From positions 186,682,040 through 186,746,039 of the forward strand of contig OZ024743.1 of the NCBI GenBank assembly GCA_964016885.1: a DNA stretch of 64,000 nt, read 5' to 3'. The stretch is from Eledone cirrhosa. Taxonomy: Eukaryota; Mollusca; Cephalopoda; Octopoda; Eledonidae. Below the pieces are notes generated by a model. That model was not told the origin of the DNA, did no database searches, and was given only the letters and a program-made list of their open reading frames with translations. A program made the translations under genes and the position numbers. Of the stretch, positions 10,683 to 21,702 are shown piece by piece (within the stretch, counting starts at the first letter, position 1; each line of letters begins with the position of its first letter).

Positions 10683-10802
10683 AATAATAATAATAAATGT
10701 GAAGACTAAAATCCAAAGAGGGCTCAATAAAGATAAATATATATCAAAGCACCGATTTTTTGCTTAAACTTTAATCTGTTATTTTAATAAATAAATATAT
10801 AT
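10683..10802. repeat. rearranged foldback-family fragment
   Basis: The first half (GAAGACTAAAATCCAAAG..ATAAAGATAAATATATAT) is the reverse complement of the sequence at 21866-21930. The second half (TTGCTTAAACTTTAATCTGT) matches the right arm of the foldback at 21703-21838. The two halves are in an order not explained by simple inversion, so the copy is rearranged. Confidence 0.6.
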
Positions 10803-10879
10803 ATATCATTGGCATTTTACACACACACACATGAAGTGAGTGCATGAAATATGGTCCCTAAAATCTGAAGGAATAAAGG

Positions 10880-11087
10880 CATTTTGTGATGTATGAGGAT
10901 ACAGTGTAGAGTGCTTCTAGTAGAGGTGGGATGTCATGGATTTGTAGCTAGAACCAATATATTATACCTGGTTGATATGATGCAGAAAAGTGAAGAATTT
11001 GAGAAGGAAGCAGAAAATTCTGAAATGTCTGAGAGTAAGACCAAAGCTGCAAGCAAATCTTCAGTAAGAAGTAAGCATAAATCCTAA
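10880..11087 (+). pseudogene. possible retroelement pol C-terminal remnant
   Basis: A 64-codon open frame (10893-11087) includes CRVLLVEVGCHGFVAR. This resembles a VEVGCRGF-type motif that I associate with C-termini of some metazoan reverse-transcriptase-like ORFs. The following 35 residues are rich in Lys, Glu and Ser. No RT core lies upstream, so this is at best a fragment. A chance open frame is the alternative. Confidence 0.3.
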
Positions 11088-11138
11088 AAGATTAAAATGA
11101 TTACAACAGAATCCTAGCTTGTGGTGGTGGATGCATAG

Positions 11139-11320
11139 ATAATTGTTTCTACTTTTGGCACCAGGCCAGCAATTACCCAGTACATTACTGGTACTTTATT
11201 TTATCGACCCCGTAAGGATGACAGGCAAAGTTAACCTAGGCGGGATTTGAAATCAGAATGGCAAGGGACGTAACTCTATGCGTCAAAGCATGGCGTCTGA
11301 CCCTCTACCGATACTGCCAG
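11139..11320 (-). mobile_element. SINE A, short 3' variant, near full length
   Basis: The minus strand has the A-box region TGGCAGTATCGGTAGAGGGT, a mutated B box, CTTTGCCTGTCATCCTTACG and GGGGTCGATAAAATAAAGTA. The 3' end is TGGTGCCAAAAGTAGAAACA. It is one of the more complete copies in the window. Confidence 0.8.
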
Positions 11321-11452
11321 AAAGTAAAACATGTGCTACAGTTTAAGCGAAAATGTCATGGACATTGCCTGATAGATCTGCTTGGCATTGCTAGATGGAA
11401 CAATGATATTGGAAGTTGGAAAAATCATTAATATATCATTAACATTTAATGT

Positions 11453-11925
11453 ATGTCCTCATCATCTTCATTTTTATATCCATTTTTCCAAGCTCACATA
11501 GGTTGGATGGGTCTTTTTCAGCACAGCATCATTCCACTTGTCATGTTCCCTTGTCATATCCTCTGTGAGTCTCTGCAATTGCCCAGGCCTTCCTTTGTAT
11601 ACCTCAACTGTAGCTTCCTTATACTGGCATTTCCTGGCACTTCTTCACCCAGCAAACATCATCTATGACATCACATGCTGTATCAACCCAGTCTTCCCTC
11701 TTGCACACCAGTTCGCATTCCTCTTAAACTCAATTTCCCACTCAGTTCATCCAAGCTCTGCCTTTCTCTTACATTTACATTGCATATCCAATGAAGCATA
11801 ACTGCTCCATTCCTCTGCAGTCACTGCCCATGTTTCATTACTATGCAGTATTGCATTTTGCACACAAGCATCATACAGCCATCCTTTTTCAAGTAGGGAG
11901 AAACCTTTAATGAATGCATATATAT
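11453..11925 (-). pseudogene. LINE RT C-terminal domain remnant with GAT tail
   Basis: On the minus strand, fragments such as GFSLLEKGWLYDACVQNAIL and ETWAVTAEE correspond to the C-terminal domain of the zinc-finger LINE (GFSLKMKGRLYDACIRTAML, ETWAL). The frame is broken many times downstream. The 3' end keeps the tail (CCATCCAACCTATGTGAGCT..GATGATG). It is an old 5'-truncated copy, and the plus-strand open frames here are shadows. Confidence 0.65.
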
Positions 11926-11935
11926 ATATATATAT

Positions 11936-11980
11936 ACTTAATGGTTCAAGTTTTTCCAGGAAAAACTTGAACCATTAAGT
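11936..11980. repeat. perfect 20-bp hairpin at a (TA)n junction
   Basis: ACTTAATGGTTCAAGTTTTT (11936-11955) is perfectly complementary to 11961-11980 around a CCAGG centre. It abuts (TA)n on the left. A second small hairpin, GTACCAAA..TTTGGTAC, follows near 12041-12060. It is probably a short foldback or MITE. Confidence 0.75.
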
Positions 11981-12224
11981 TCTTCTTTCCTGGTTATGTC
12001 AATATTTATAAAACAAACTCTGTATTTTATCTGATGAGAGAGTACCAAAGTTTTGGTACCCTTGAAATATATATAATAGAATAAATATGGTTTTATAAAT
12101 ATAGTTTCCATTTATTTAATATCATTGAATATTATACTCCAGAAAACTTGTTGAGTGCTTTGAATCAGTTATAAACATTTATATTTGTTGAATTACCAAC
12201 AAATTGAATATCCCTTTTGTTTAT

Positions 12225-12300
12225 ATATATATACAGCCGTACTAAGAGTGAGAAATGAAATTTCGTTTCATTTTTTCCGTTTATATATATATATATATAT
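12225..12300. repeat. short (TA)n-bounded hairpin segment
   Basis: A segment of about 50 bp (CAGCCGTACTAAGAGTGAGA, then an AATGAAA..TTTCATT stem) sits between two (TA)n tracts. It may be a small foldback element. Its identity is unknown. Confidence 0.35.
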
Positions 12301-12342
12301 ATACACATGCATATGTGTGTGTGTGTGAGTGTGTGTGTTTAT

Positions 12343-12454
12343 CTAGTTTAGAATAGGTACAACATATCCTTATATGTCATGAGAAAAATCTAAAAGTGCT
12401 GGTACCAGGAAGAACATTTGGCTTTAAAACATTACATCAAAAAAAAGAGTATGA
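12343..12454 (+). repeat. C-type repeat fragment
   Basis: It begins TTTAGAATAGGTACAACATA and runs TGTCATGAG..AAAAGTGCTGGTACCAGGAA. It matches the 5' part of the repeat at 54575-54742. The GAT tail is lost where it meets the B-type repeat that follows. Confidence 0.45.
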
Positions 12455-12800
12455 AGCCATTTTTCCACACTAGCATGGGTTAGACAAGTTGTCCTATTGT
12501 AAGACAAGCTAGATCAGATAATCGTGTCTTGCTCATACTGGACTGATATTGGCTTGGCTCCTATGGCTGGATGCCCTTCCTAATGCCAACCACATTTACA
12601 GAGTAGACTAGGTGCTTTTTATCATGACACCTACATGATCACTTTTCTGTATGAACTGGGTGCTTTTGGTCATGACACCTATACAATCACTTTACAGTGT
12701 GGGCTGGGTACTTTTTGTTGTGACACCTACACAACCCTTTCAAAGTGTGGACTGTTTTTTTTGCCATAACACCAGAAACAACCACTTTAGAGTGTGGAGT
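12455..12800 (-). mobile_element. B-type repeat with four expanded units
   Basis: The minus strand carries about four copies of a roughly 42-48 bp unit (CACTGTAAAGTG..TAGGTGTCA..AAAAGCACCCA). These precede the single-copy tail (AGGAAGGGCATCCAGCCATA, CCATGCTAGTGTGG). The final (GAT)n is missing. It is an intermediate-length form of the array at 36451-36838. Confidence 0.65.
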
Positions 12801-13148
12801 GGGGGTTGGGGTGTGTGTGGTGCATAGAGATTGGAAAGGTAGATCTAAGGTGGGGCACTTATCTGGTGAGTGGTACGAGTGTGGATGAAGGATGGGGTGT
12901 TAGGATGTTGGAGCTGTATGGAAGGAAGAGGGAGAGGAAAGGGGGAGTATTGCAAACTAGTTGTATATATATATACATCATCATCGTCTTTGTTTAACAT
13001 CCATTTTTCCATGCTTGCATGGGTTAGAGAGGTCGTTTACATTATGATACAAGTCTGGCTAGTTGGCTGTGTCCTACCTTGCTCAAATGGAACTGTATTT
13101 TTGCTGGGAATTTTTACAGAATTTTAACACCAACCACGTTTACAGTAT
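12801..13148 (-). mobile_element. LINE 3' UTR-like and B-type tail fragments
   Basis: 12801-12960 is G-rich on the plus strand, and its complement resembles the C-rich 3' UTR segment at 10320-10375. A (TA)n run follows. A minus-strand B tail starts at 12975 (CATCATCATCGTC, CCATGCTTGCATGG). The two pieces are probably separate retroposed fragments. Confidence 0.45.
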
Positions 13149-13617
13149 GGAACTGCGTGGCACTGTTATGGGAAGGGGCTGCCCAATTGGTTGCACTGTA
13201 CTCTGTTCACAGTGGAACTATATTTTGGGAACTGGGTAGTCCCATTATGATGGAGGATCTGTTCAGTTGGTTGTACCACACCTTGCTCATAGCAGACCAT
13301 GTTTTGGCTGGGTTGTTATGGATATTGGATGACCCTGCAGTGTGGGACTGGGTGGTTCCTCCATGAAGCAAGTCTGGCCAGTTGGTCGCGCTGTACCGTG
13401 CACATATCAGGACTGTCTGTTGGCTGGGTTTTTACGGCTGCTGGATGCTCTTCCTAACACCAACCACGTTTACAGTGTGGAACTGGGTGGTACCATTATA
13501 TGGAGGATCTGGCCAGTTGGCCACACCATACCCTGCTCACAGCAAGACCATATTTTGGGAGCTGGGTGGTTCCTCTATGAGGTAAGTCTGGCCAGTTGGC
13601 CGTGCCGTATCTTGCAC
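13149..13617 (-). repeat. modular ~110-bp repeats derived from a B-type element
   Basis: A module containing GGAACTGGGTGG, GGAGGATCTGGCCAGTTGG and ACCTTGCTCACAGCA recurs about four times with substitutions and deletions. It is interrupted at 13425-13470 by a B-type block (GGCTGCTGGATGCTCTTCCT). The array ends at (TA)n. This module is not present in the LINE 3' UTRs seen here, so it is a distinct expansion. Open frames across it are repeat shadows. Confidence 0.55.
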
Positions 13618-13734
13618 ATATATATAAAGAATAATTGTATGAAGAATTGAGTGAATTTGAATTTTAAAAGCATGTCACCATATTTAAGCTACTACAAAGA
13701 AAATTGCACTATTAAATAATCAAACAGGTTTAAC

Positions 13735-13873
13735 ATATAAACCACTGCAGATGTGAAAGATTGGATAGAGTCACCCGTGGGAATTGAACTCATATCTTCC
13801 ATATGATGAATGGCTGTGTTACCATTACTGCTAACATGAGATGTTTGAGATCCTGATCTGACTCTGTCCAATT
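13735..13873 (-). mobile_element. possible tRNA-like SINE of another family
   Basis: The minus strand reads GCAGTAATGGTAACACAGCC, and then a B-box-like GAGTTCAATTCCCAC. Both are compatible with a tRNA-derived head. A 14-bp inverted repeat (ATTGGATAGAGTCA and its complement) brackets it at 13764 and 13858. No second copy is seen in the window. Confidence 0.35.
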
Positions 13874-13960
13874 TATTAAGTCTCTTTGGGTTAATATTCT
13901 CAACTATTTAATAGTTAAACCTACTTTGTAGCAGCCTACAATAAACTGACATACTCTCAA

Positions 13961-13976
13961 TATATATATATAAATA

Positions 13977-14048
<72 letters not shown>

Positions 14049-14058
14049 TATATACATA
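13961..14058. repeat. (TA)n/(TG)n compound microsatellite
   Basis: Alternating TATATA and TGTG runs form a locally palindromic tract. Tyr-Ile open frames on the minus strand are artefacts of this repeat. Confidence 0.9.
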
Positions 14059-14059
14059 T

Positions 14060-14163
14060 ATCGCAGATATAAAAGACAGCGAGAAGCGAAAACCAACCAA
14101 ACAGTGAGTGTGTTCTGTTATTAATTCTGGCAATATTACACAAATATGACCCTCCCCAAGTAT

Positions 14164-14172
<9 letters not shown>
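14060..14172. repeat. dispersed repeat D, without SINE
   Basis: The sequence GATATAAAAGACAGCGAGAA..CAAACAGTGAGTGTGTTC..GGCAATATTAC..CCCCAAGTATAACAATAT is repeated at 38234-38518. There a SINE A copy interrupts it. This copy represents the uninterrupted state. Confidence 0.75.
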
Positions 14173-14211
<39 letters not shown>

Positions 14212-15459
14212 CTGTGTGTGATTTCAAATGCATATTCATATACACACACATACATATGTATACATAAACATATATGTATGTCTGAATACATATGTAAGCT
14301 TGCGTTTATTAACCTTTTTAAATAATGTGTGTAGATGCTTTCACATACATACACACACATGCACACCATGAAGTTATGACATTTAATGTATATCTATGTA
14401 TTAGCTATATTCAAGAAACATATCAATTTAATATGTTGCTATACCACATTTTCTTGGTTAGGAATGATTAAAATATATTGGATATATTTATCTTGGAGAT
14501 TATAAGGAAATTGATTCATGACTACTTCTTTGTATATTTTTCCCATAAAGGTTCTAAATCAATAAGTTTATGGACAACATGCCAGAAAAAGCAAGCTTTC
14601 CATCATCAATCAAATTACTGAGTGGCAGTCAAATTGAAAATTACCTTGCATCTTTTCATATTGAAAATTACCTTTCTGCTTTTATATATTAAGAATTATT
14701 CTCTGTCTTTCCATACAGAAACGACTTTATGTGTTTCTATATTAAAATATTCCTTTTGTTTCTTTTATATGTTACACTGAAACTTTTGTGTTTGTTCACC
14801 TGAACTAGTTATTTTCCCATCTTTTCATAATTTCATTTATAATAATTATAGAAAAGGGTTTACAGTTTCATCATAGTCTGAAACAAGAGTACATGGTTTG
14901 AAGTAAAGTTAGTATTTGTAAAGAACCAAATTCCATCAGCAGCCGGTTAACTTCATAATCACCCTCTTTATTCTTCAGTTACAAATTACTAGAAAATTAA
15001 TCTGTATCTAACACGTTTTCAAATTATTCATCAGTTTTGTCCCTCTCTATTCTGAATTAAACTTCAATGATTTTATTTTACCTACCATCTCACATCATCA
15101 TCATTATCATCTAACACTTTTTTCCTGCTGCCATCTATAGTAAATACTGAGTTCTAATTCTATAGCGTTTTTTTTTTAATCTTTTCCTACTAAAACTGGT
15201 TAAGCAAAGAGTTCAAAGAAATCAATATTTGTCAAAAGTCTGGTTTTCTCTGTCTATTATCCAATTAATTCTAAAATAATTTAACATTCCAAATCAATTA
15301 AACTTTCTTATATCTATCTCCTACACTGTATTTCAATTGGTCTATTTTCCAATCATTTTCAGTGCCATATTTTTTTGCTCTTACCTTCTCTTTCTCATGC
15401 ACACATACATCAATATCTACACACCATGTTTTTGAGAATAGACTCAGCATATACCTATG
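14173..15459. other. microsatellite then AT-rich sequence
   Basis: An (AT)n(GT)n tract at 14170-14220 is followed by AT-rich sequence. I can name no gene or repeat in the latter. Confidence 0.5.
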
Positions 15460-15588
15460 TGTCATATGAGGTGAGTAAAAGGGTTGACATCAAGAGGGAA
15501 GGGCATCCAGCTGTAAAATGTTGTCTTAAAATATTTTGTCCAACTCATGCCAACAAGGAAAAGTGGACATAGACACAATGATGATATG
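15460..15588 (+). repeat. C-type repeat tail
   Basis: It runs GAAGGGCATCCAGCTGTAAA, TTGTCTTAAAATATTTTGTC, CAACTCATGCCAACAAGGAA and AATGATGATATG. It joins directly to the LINE fragment at 15588, which suggests one insertion next to the other. Confidence 0.5.
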
Positions 15589-15990
15589 GTAGTGAAACAT
15601 GGGCTGTGACGGCAGAGGGTATGCATAGACTGGAGAGAAAAGAAGCAACAATGTATCGTTGGATGTACAATATAAGACAGTGCTGAGGGAGAAGCTGGGT
15701 TTAAGGAGAATCTGAGGTGGTGTGCAGGAGAGAAGACTGCATTGGTATGGACATGTGACGCACATGGACAATGAGTGATGGATGAAGAAATGCCAAAAAA
15801 TCTCAGAGGAAGGAAGCTACAATAGAGGACGACCAAGAAAGACCAGGGCAGAGGTAGTAAGAGCTGACTACAAATCGCTAAACCTGGCAGAGGAGATGAT
15901 GAAGAAATGAAACAAGTGGAAAGATGTTGTGCTGAGAAGACCACATCCAACGCATGCAAGCATGGGGAAGCAGACATAAAAATGCTGATA
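15588..15990 (+). pseudogene. LINE RT C-terminal remnant
   Basis: The plus-strand reading yields ETWAVTAEGMHRLERKEATM and later LHWYGHVTHMDN. These align with the ETWAL..RRLERNEACMLRWM and RLRWYGHVMRMKDD parts of the intact copies. Frameshifts separate the pieces. The 3' end is CATCCAACGCATGCAAGCAT running into (TA)n. The minus-strand open frame of 202 residues across this region is a shadow. Confidence 0.65.
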
Positions 15991-15999
15991 TATATAAGA

Positions 16000-16315
16000 T
16001 GGTCTTGCTGGTGACACAACAAAAAGCACCCAGTCCAACCTGTAAGGTGATTGTACTGGTAACATGACAAAACTACCTACTCAGTCAAACCTGTTAGATT
16101 GTCGTTTTAGTGCCAAGATAAAAAAAAACATCCAGTCTACTCTGTAATATGGTTGATGTTAGAGAGGGCATCCATCCGTAGCGACCAAACCAAAATACAT
16201 ATCTGTATGAACAAGATGTGGTCACCTGACCTAACCTGCCTCATAATGTGACAACCTGTCTAACCCATGCAAGTGTGGAAAATGCACATTAAACAATGAT
16301 GATGATGATGATATA
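16000..16315 (+). mobile_element. B-type repeat with about three units and a (GAT)n tail
   Basis: Units GTAAGGTGATTGTACTGG, GTTAGATTGTCGTTTTAG and GTAATATGGTTGATGTTAG lead into AGGGCATCCATCCGTAG. CCCATGCAAGTGTGG and GATGATGATGATGAT follow, then (AT)n. It also starts next to a (TA)n run. It has no tRNA head. Confidence 0.75.
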
Positions 16316-17307
16316 TATATATATGAACACATCCTTAGTCACTGGTTGATATTGAGAACATTTATTTCTAACCCAGAGATTAAGTATTCATAGCCACTAG
16401 AAGATGATGTCATCTTTACTACTTTCCCTACAATCATGGAACTCACAACTTTTTTATTCATTTCACAGGGCAATTGATCTGTTTGAATGTCAGTTATGAA
16501 ATTTGTTTAGTTCTTGCAGTACATGGCTACAGCTTGGTTACATTTTCAAAATGGTCTCTAATGCCAGTAACAAACATGCCATTATATGGTAATCTTGTGA
16601 GGGCTGACAATTCCAGTTTCAGAAAGTAGTACAGATACTTTCTAATCTAAAGAACATTAGAAAATAGCACAGAAAAAAATTCTGCCTAAGTTAACATATC
16701 TCTTGGTATTCTTTTAAATTAGTATACAGCAAATGCAAAATATATGATGCTGAATACAAGAGACATCTAGGATGTAGAAGTAGAGAAGTAAAGATAAATG
16801 AGTAGAATATGATCTGATGGATGTGGATATGTGAGCTGCAAGAAAAACAAAGAATAAACAAACTAAGAAAACATTTGTTGTTCCTATTGTTGTTTAACCC
16901 AAGGTCATTTCAAATAAACTGGACCTATAATCAAAAGCATTTCAGCTATGACTATTCTATCTTTTTCTGGTATGTGTAGGACTATATTATCCTAAGTGTC
17001 CTTTCCTTATTTTTGACAATAGGGTGTGATTTGAGGAAGATTTGGCTCCAGCCTCTAGCAAGTTTGACAACTCTGTAGAAGCTTTAATACTGGCTCAGTT
17101 TGGGTATCCATGGTATCAATAGAGTAAGTGTAGGCATTGGTTTGGGGAGTGATGTAAATAAAATATACATTAAGTTTAACAATGGAGATAGATCAAGGAG
17201 GATTGGTGTAGAAGTAATCTGGCTAGATCTGAGAAAACATAGTCATGTAGAAAGCTGCTCCACTTTAAACCTATTCAGCTCTTTTGATATACATATGTAA
17301 ATCTGTG
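16316..17307. other. no gene or repeat recognised
   Basis: This is AT-rich sequence after the (AT)n tail. A small plus-strand open frame at 17100-17300 shows no recognisable domain. Confidence 0.45.
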
Positions 17308-17360
17308 ATCGTTATCATCATCATTGTTTAATGCCAGCTTTCCCTGCTAGCAAAAACTGA
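17308..17360 (-). mobile_element. B-type tail fragment
   Basis: Minus-strand CTAGCAGGGAAAGC..TAAACAATGATGATGATAAC is the last 50 bp or so of a B-type repeat. Confidence 0.5.
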
Positions 17361-17604
17361 ATAGTCATCAACAGATCAGGCTTGTACTCAAATAGGTACT
17401 GACCCCGAAACCTGCATCTCATTCACCTATAATCCTGCATACTATTGAGGGCATTTTCCCTTGAGACACCCACCAGCACTAGGAAGGTTGTCATGTCTTT
17501 GATGCAACTACTGAAGAGAACTACCAACCTTTTTTAGACAGGTTTTCTACACTTGGATGTTCTTCCTTGGATGTACTGGGTGTATTTATTGTGTAAATCA
17601 CCTA

Positions 17605-17680
17605 TGATGATATTAATAATAATGATGATGATGATGATGATGATAAGGATGATGATGATGATGATAAGGATAATGATGGG
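17605..17680. repeat. (GAT)n microsatellite
   Basis: Imperfect GATGAT and GATAAG repeats. The minus-strand poly-Ile open frame is an artefact of this repeat. Confidence 0.9.
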
Positions 17681-18589
17681 ATACTGGTAGTGATGGTGGT
17701 GCTGCTGATGAAGATGATTATGATGGTGCAATAAGTGTTGTAGTTGTAGCGTTGGCAGTGACATAAATTAAATTAGCAAAGTAAATCAAACAAAAAGAAA
17801 AATAACACAGAAAAAAACAAGCTGAAAAATAATTAACACAGAAAAAAACAAGCTGAGTATTTTTTCTTAAGTTAATGTCTTGCAGGAAGTAACGCTCATA
17901 GCAAAGTAGAGAAATATGAGTAAAATATTTTAAAACCAATTTTTGTTTTAGATATTTTTCTTTTGATCAGTACATTCTTAATATTTTCATTGATTTCTCA
18001 GATGAATTACAGCAGAAAAATATAAGTAAAAAGTGAAACAATTTGTTGGAACTTCAATGCAATAGTTCTAACTTCAAAAGTTACAGTTGTCTGCTGTAAA
18101 TTCTGAACCCCAAAAAGTATTAATAGTTATAAAAGCCATCTTTTCAACACACATAAGGTAGTAACATTACCAACCTCATGCTTTTATTAAGACATAAACT
18201 AAATTAATTATACCAATATTTTCAATAACTTATGTTAAAGAAATTAAAATAAACTAGAAAAACCAATTCAACAAACAAATAAAAAAAATACTGTTCCTGT
18301 TGAACTCTATCTACCTAGTCAAAATGATATTTCATTGAAAATCCAATATGATTGAATTAATATTTGATAAAAGAATGGTAATTTTTTCCTTTTAGATTTC
18401 TTAAAATATATTCTCAATTTTTCTATTAATTAAGTATTACTATGTTGCTTGAAGAAGCAATAAAGGCATAAAAATGAAGCAAATCACTTAATGCACTATA
18501 TATTATTTATGAAATATTGTATAATTAAACTTGGAAAAAATAAATACATATATGCTGTGTGTATTACAGCTTTCTAAATAGTTACACCA
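17681..18589. other. AT-rich sequence with one small direct repeat
   Basis: AACACAGAAAAAAACAAGCT is duplicated in tandem within 17800-17858. Nothing else was recognised. Confidence 0.5.
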
Positions 18590-18733
18590 ACCATATTACT
18601 ACTTGTCATAAGAGTTAAATAAAAGTAAAGAAATCTAGCTGCAAAATATTGTCTTAAAATACCTCATCCATCTAATGCCAAACTGAAAAGGTGAATGTAA
18701 AAACGATGATGATTAAATGATGCTGATATCATA
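18590..18733 (+). repeat. C-type repeat
   Basis: It contains TACTTGTCATAAGAGTTAAA, AGAAATCTAGCTGCAAAATA, TTGTCTTAAAATACCTCATC and a GATGATGATT tail. It is diverged but has the same block order as the copy at 54575. Confidence 0.45.
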
Positions 18734-19036
18734 TCATCATCATTTTACGTATGCTTTTCCCTGCTTGCAAGGGTGGGACGGGAACTGATTCTGGCTTGAT
18801 TTCTACGGCTGGATGCCCTTCCTAACACCAACCTCATTTACAGTGAGTGCTGGGTGCTTTTTTCCGTGGTGCCTACACGTCCACTTTACAGTGTGGGCTG
18901 GGTGCTTTTTTGCCGTGGCACCTCCACGACCACTTAGCAGTGGAATGATAGGGAACCCAGTCCTATCATCTCATTTCTACAGCTGAGTAAACTGGAGCAA
19001 TGTGAAATAAAGTGTCTTGCTCAAGGAAACAACAAA
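18734..19036 (-). mobile_element. B-type SINE, head truncated
   Basis: The minus strand matches the SINE at 25588-25923 from GTTTCCTTGAGCAAGACACT and AGTTTACTCAGCTGTAGAAA onward. Two GTGGTCGTGGAGGTGCCACG-type units follow, then GTTGGTGTTAGGAAGGGC, and the element ends in AATGATGATG. The tRNA-like head is missing. This copy has one unit more than the copy at 25588. Confidence 0.8.
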
Positions 19037-19528
19037 TGAGGATCAAAAATTAAAAAAAACTGTTTCATTCACAAATTCCACTTTATATTTGGCATAACAA
19101 ATATACATATTTACTTAGAGTTTGTAATGACTTGAATAACAAGGTAATTTTCTAGGAAACATATAGAAAACATTCATATGTTGGGGAATAATCTGAGAAA
19201 AATATGGTGGATATCTAAATGTATTTGTGAGTATTATCAATATTCAGTTCATTTGCAAGCAAATGGCCCCATAACACCATGGGTGCTTTTTAGATGTTTT
19301 TTAGGTATCCATCTTGTTAGAATGAAAACAAATTTTGTTATTAATTTTCAGCAAGGCTGGCCATAAAATCACTCAGCTAATCAGCCAATTCACCTTTGAG
19401 AATAATATGTATTCTCAACAGTTCAAGTGGGTAACAACAGCAAGGGATACATAGTCTTGATAAGGGACAATAACTCTGAAACAATTGAGGACTATTTCTC
19501 TCTGCTACCGCTGCAAACGAACCAATTA
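19037..19528. other. no gene recognised
   Basis: Two short plus-strand open frames (19178-19366 and 19427-19630) show no recognisable domain. Confidence 0.45.
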
Positions 19529-19982
19529 TCTATATTACTAAAACAGAGAATGTCTGTTTGTCTGTCTGTCTGTCCATTCACTAAAACTCGAGAACCACCC
19601 AACCGAGTTTTTCAAACTTTACACATGTAATAATTATGGTCCCGTGAGTGTTTTGAGCAAATAAAATTTCAAATTTTCAATGCTCTATGGACCACATTAG
19701 GCGATTTAGCGATCTCTCTCTATAATTCTTAGTCTTTCTCTTTTTAGATAGATACATAGATATAACGTTGCGCCCTTATAATATCTGTCTGTATGCCTGG
19801 CTGTCTGCACTACGTCATTATGACGCGGTGTGTGTGTGTGTATATATGTATATATAGTGTGTGTATATATAGTAACGTTTTTCGAAATATTTACTTCTGC
19901 GTTCACAGATTTATTATTTTAGTTTCAGAAGATCCCATTAAGGGTGAAAGCAGCGATTCTTTGCTTAAACTTTAATCTGTTA

Positions 19983-20026
<44 letters not shown>

Positions 20027-20354
20027 TATTCGTGTACAGATATCTTTGCATACACATATAAACAAAAGTATTTATTTTGCGATAAAGTATTGATTTTCTT
20101 CGAACGGAAAAAAACCTTGGTAATGTATGACAAATTTTTTTTATAAGCACAAAATGTAGACACCAGCCTGAGGCCGAGGTATTCCATACTGCTCTGTATT
20201 GTTATTTATATATTCGTGTACAGATATTTTTGCATACACAATAACAAAATCTAAACAAACATATTTACTTCACAATGTTCGAGAAGGATAAATTTATATC
20301 AAATATATAAGAACTCTACAGCAAATCCCGAGCAACGCCGGGCCATTCTGCTAT
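19529..20354 (+). mobile_element. Helitron-like non-autonomous element
   Basis: It starts with TC (TCTATATTACTAAAACAGAG then TCTGTTTGTCTGTCTGTCTG). It ends shortly after a 3' hairpin, CCCGAGCAACGCCGGG (20327-20342), with CTAT where Helitrons have CTRR. The 5' flank ends in A, as expected for insertion between A and T. There is no transposase. Inside are half of the foldback family (19915-19993) and a degenerate direct repeat near 20023-20108 and 20207-20290. The 3' CTAT is one base from the consensus, so assignment to the family is probable, not certain. Confidence 0.5.
19915..19993. repeat. foldback-family right half
   Basis: TTTTAGTTTCAGAAGATCCC followed by TTAAGGGTGAAAGCAGCGAT, and then the right arm to TGTTATTTTAATA, is nearly identical to 21764-21835. 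The left arm is absent. It ends in (TA)n. Confidence 0.8.
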
Positions 20355-20460
20355 AATAATAATTGTTTCTACTTTAGGCACAAGGCCAGTAATTACCAGT
20401 GCATTACTGGTACTTTATTTTTCGACCCCGTAATGATGAAAGGCAAAGTCAACCTCAGCA
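20355..20460 (-). mobile_element. SINE A, 3' half
   Basis: Minus-strand CTTTGCCTTTCATCATTACG, GGGGTCGAAAAATAAAGTAC and the 3' end TTGTGCCTAAAGTAGAAACA. It is truncated before the B box and abuts the end of the Helitron-like element. Confidence 0.7.
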
Positions 20461-21702
20461 AAACAAATTTTGTTTATATATATATACACATATTATACAG
20501 ATACATATTATATATATATACATACACTCATACATATATACACACACAGACACACATGCTTATATATATATATATATATACACACCTATATATCTATTGA
20601 AAACAATATAATTTACTCAAGTGAAAATATAAATTGAAACTACTATTGAAAACACAGTATATTTTGCCCAATTAGTCATTTAAGTGGGTTTTTGCAACTC
20701 TAAACATCTGCAGCATCTAACTTCTGAAAGAGAAAAAAAGAAAAATCCCAATACAAATATATCATGAAACAATCTGCTGATACATGTAGCTTCTGAGTCA
20801 GCTCGAAATACTGGCACAATATAATGCTTCTCAAATTGCCCACAACATTTTTTGTCTAATAACTGCTCGAGATCGCCCGAATAAATATATTTATATTTTA
20901 AATGAAAATATCAATGCAAATATTATCACAAGATAAACAATTTTTATATTTATTCTAATATTTGCTTTTATAACGAAATTTGTTCACTAGGTAATTTTTT
21001 TCCATATTGCTATTTGAAAATTTTCTGTAACAGCCTATATTAAAAAAAAAAATGGAAACCAACTTCGCATTCATAAGTTGTGACTCTGAATTTGAAGAAT
21101 ATATGAAAACTGAGTTTGAAAGGTGAGTGCATGTGGAAAATTTGGAATTAGATATCTCAATTACAGATACTGATAGTGACTTATAAAAACAGCAGTGATA
21201 CAGATATTAAAAAATGAAATTTTCCTCGAAGAAAAGATTCTCTTCAAAACATCTCTGGTGTAACACAACCTTATCACAATCTTTTTGGTGATGCAAAACT
21301 ATGGATCATTTAAAAAGATTCATATATTCCAGAAACTAATCATGACATAGTATTTAAACAAAGTACATTTTTCGTCATAAATATTATTATGGCCATTGGG
21401 AAACTGTCCAGAATTACCAACTAATGGAGTACAGAATTAAAAAACATAGTAAACACCACAGAACAAGAGCTAAGTCAATAATTTAGATTTGATTTCAATT
21501 TGCAGTCAATTAATACTCCACCAATTTCCATGAGAAGAGTGTTGAATTGATGTTTCTTTTTAGGTTTGATTGTATATTTTTGTGTATTATAATTATAAAG
21601 TTCATAGCAATAATTTATTGATTATATGTATGTACTTCTAATTAATTTTATATATTTGCTATATGATAATAAAGATGCTCTACCATATATATATATATAT
21701 AT
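20461..21702. other. microsatellites and AT-rich sequence
   Basis: (TA)n and (CA)n runs lie at 20475-20590, and AT-rich sequence follows. I see no gene. Confidence 0.5.

Noticed and set aside
13904..14369. Minus-strand open frames rich in Tyr, Ile, His and Thr
   Set aside because: They are translations of (TA)n, (TG)n and (CA)n tracts. The same applies to the frames at 47878-48352, 50569-50794 and 58967-59214.
15462..16070. 202-codon minus-strand open frame
   Set aside because: It overlaps a decayed plus-strand LINE fragment and a B-type repeat. The sequence is the complement of those elements and has no domain.
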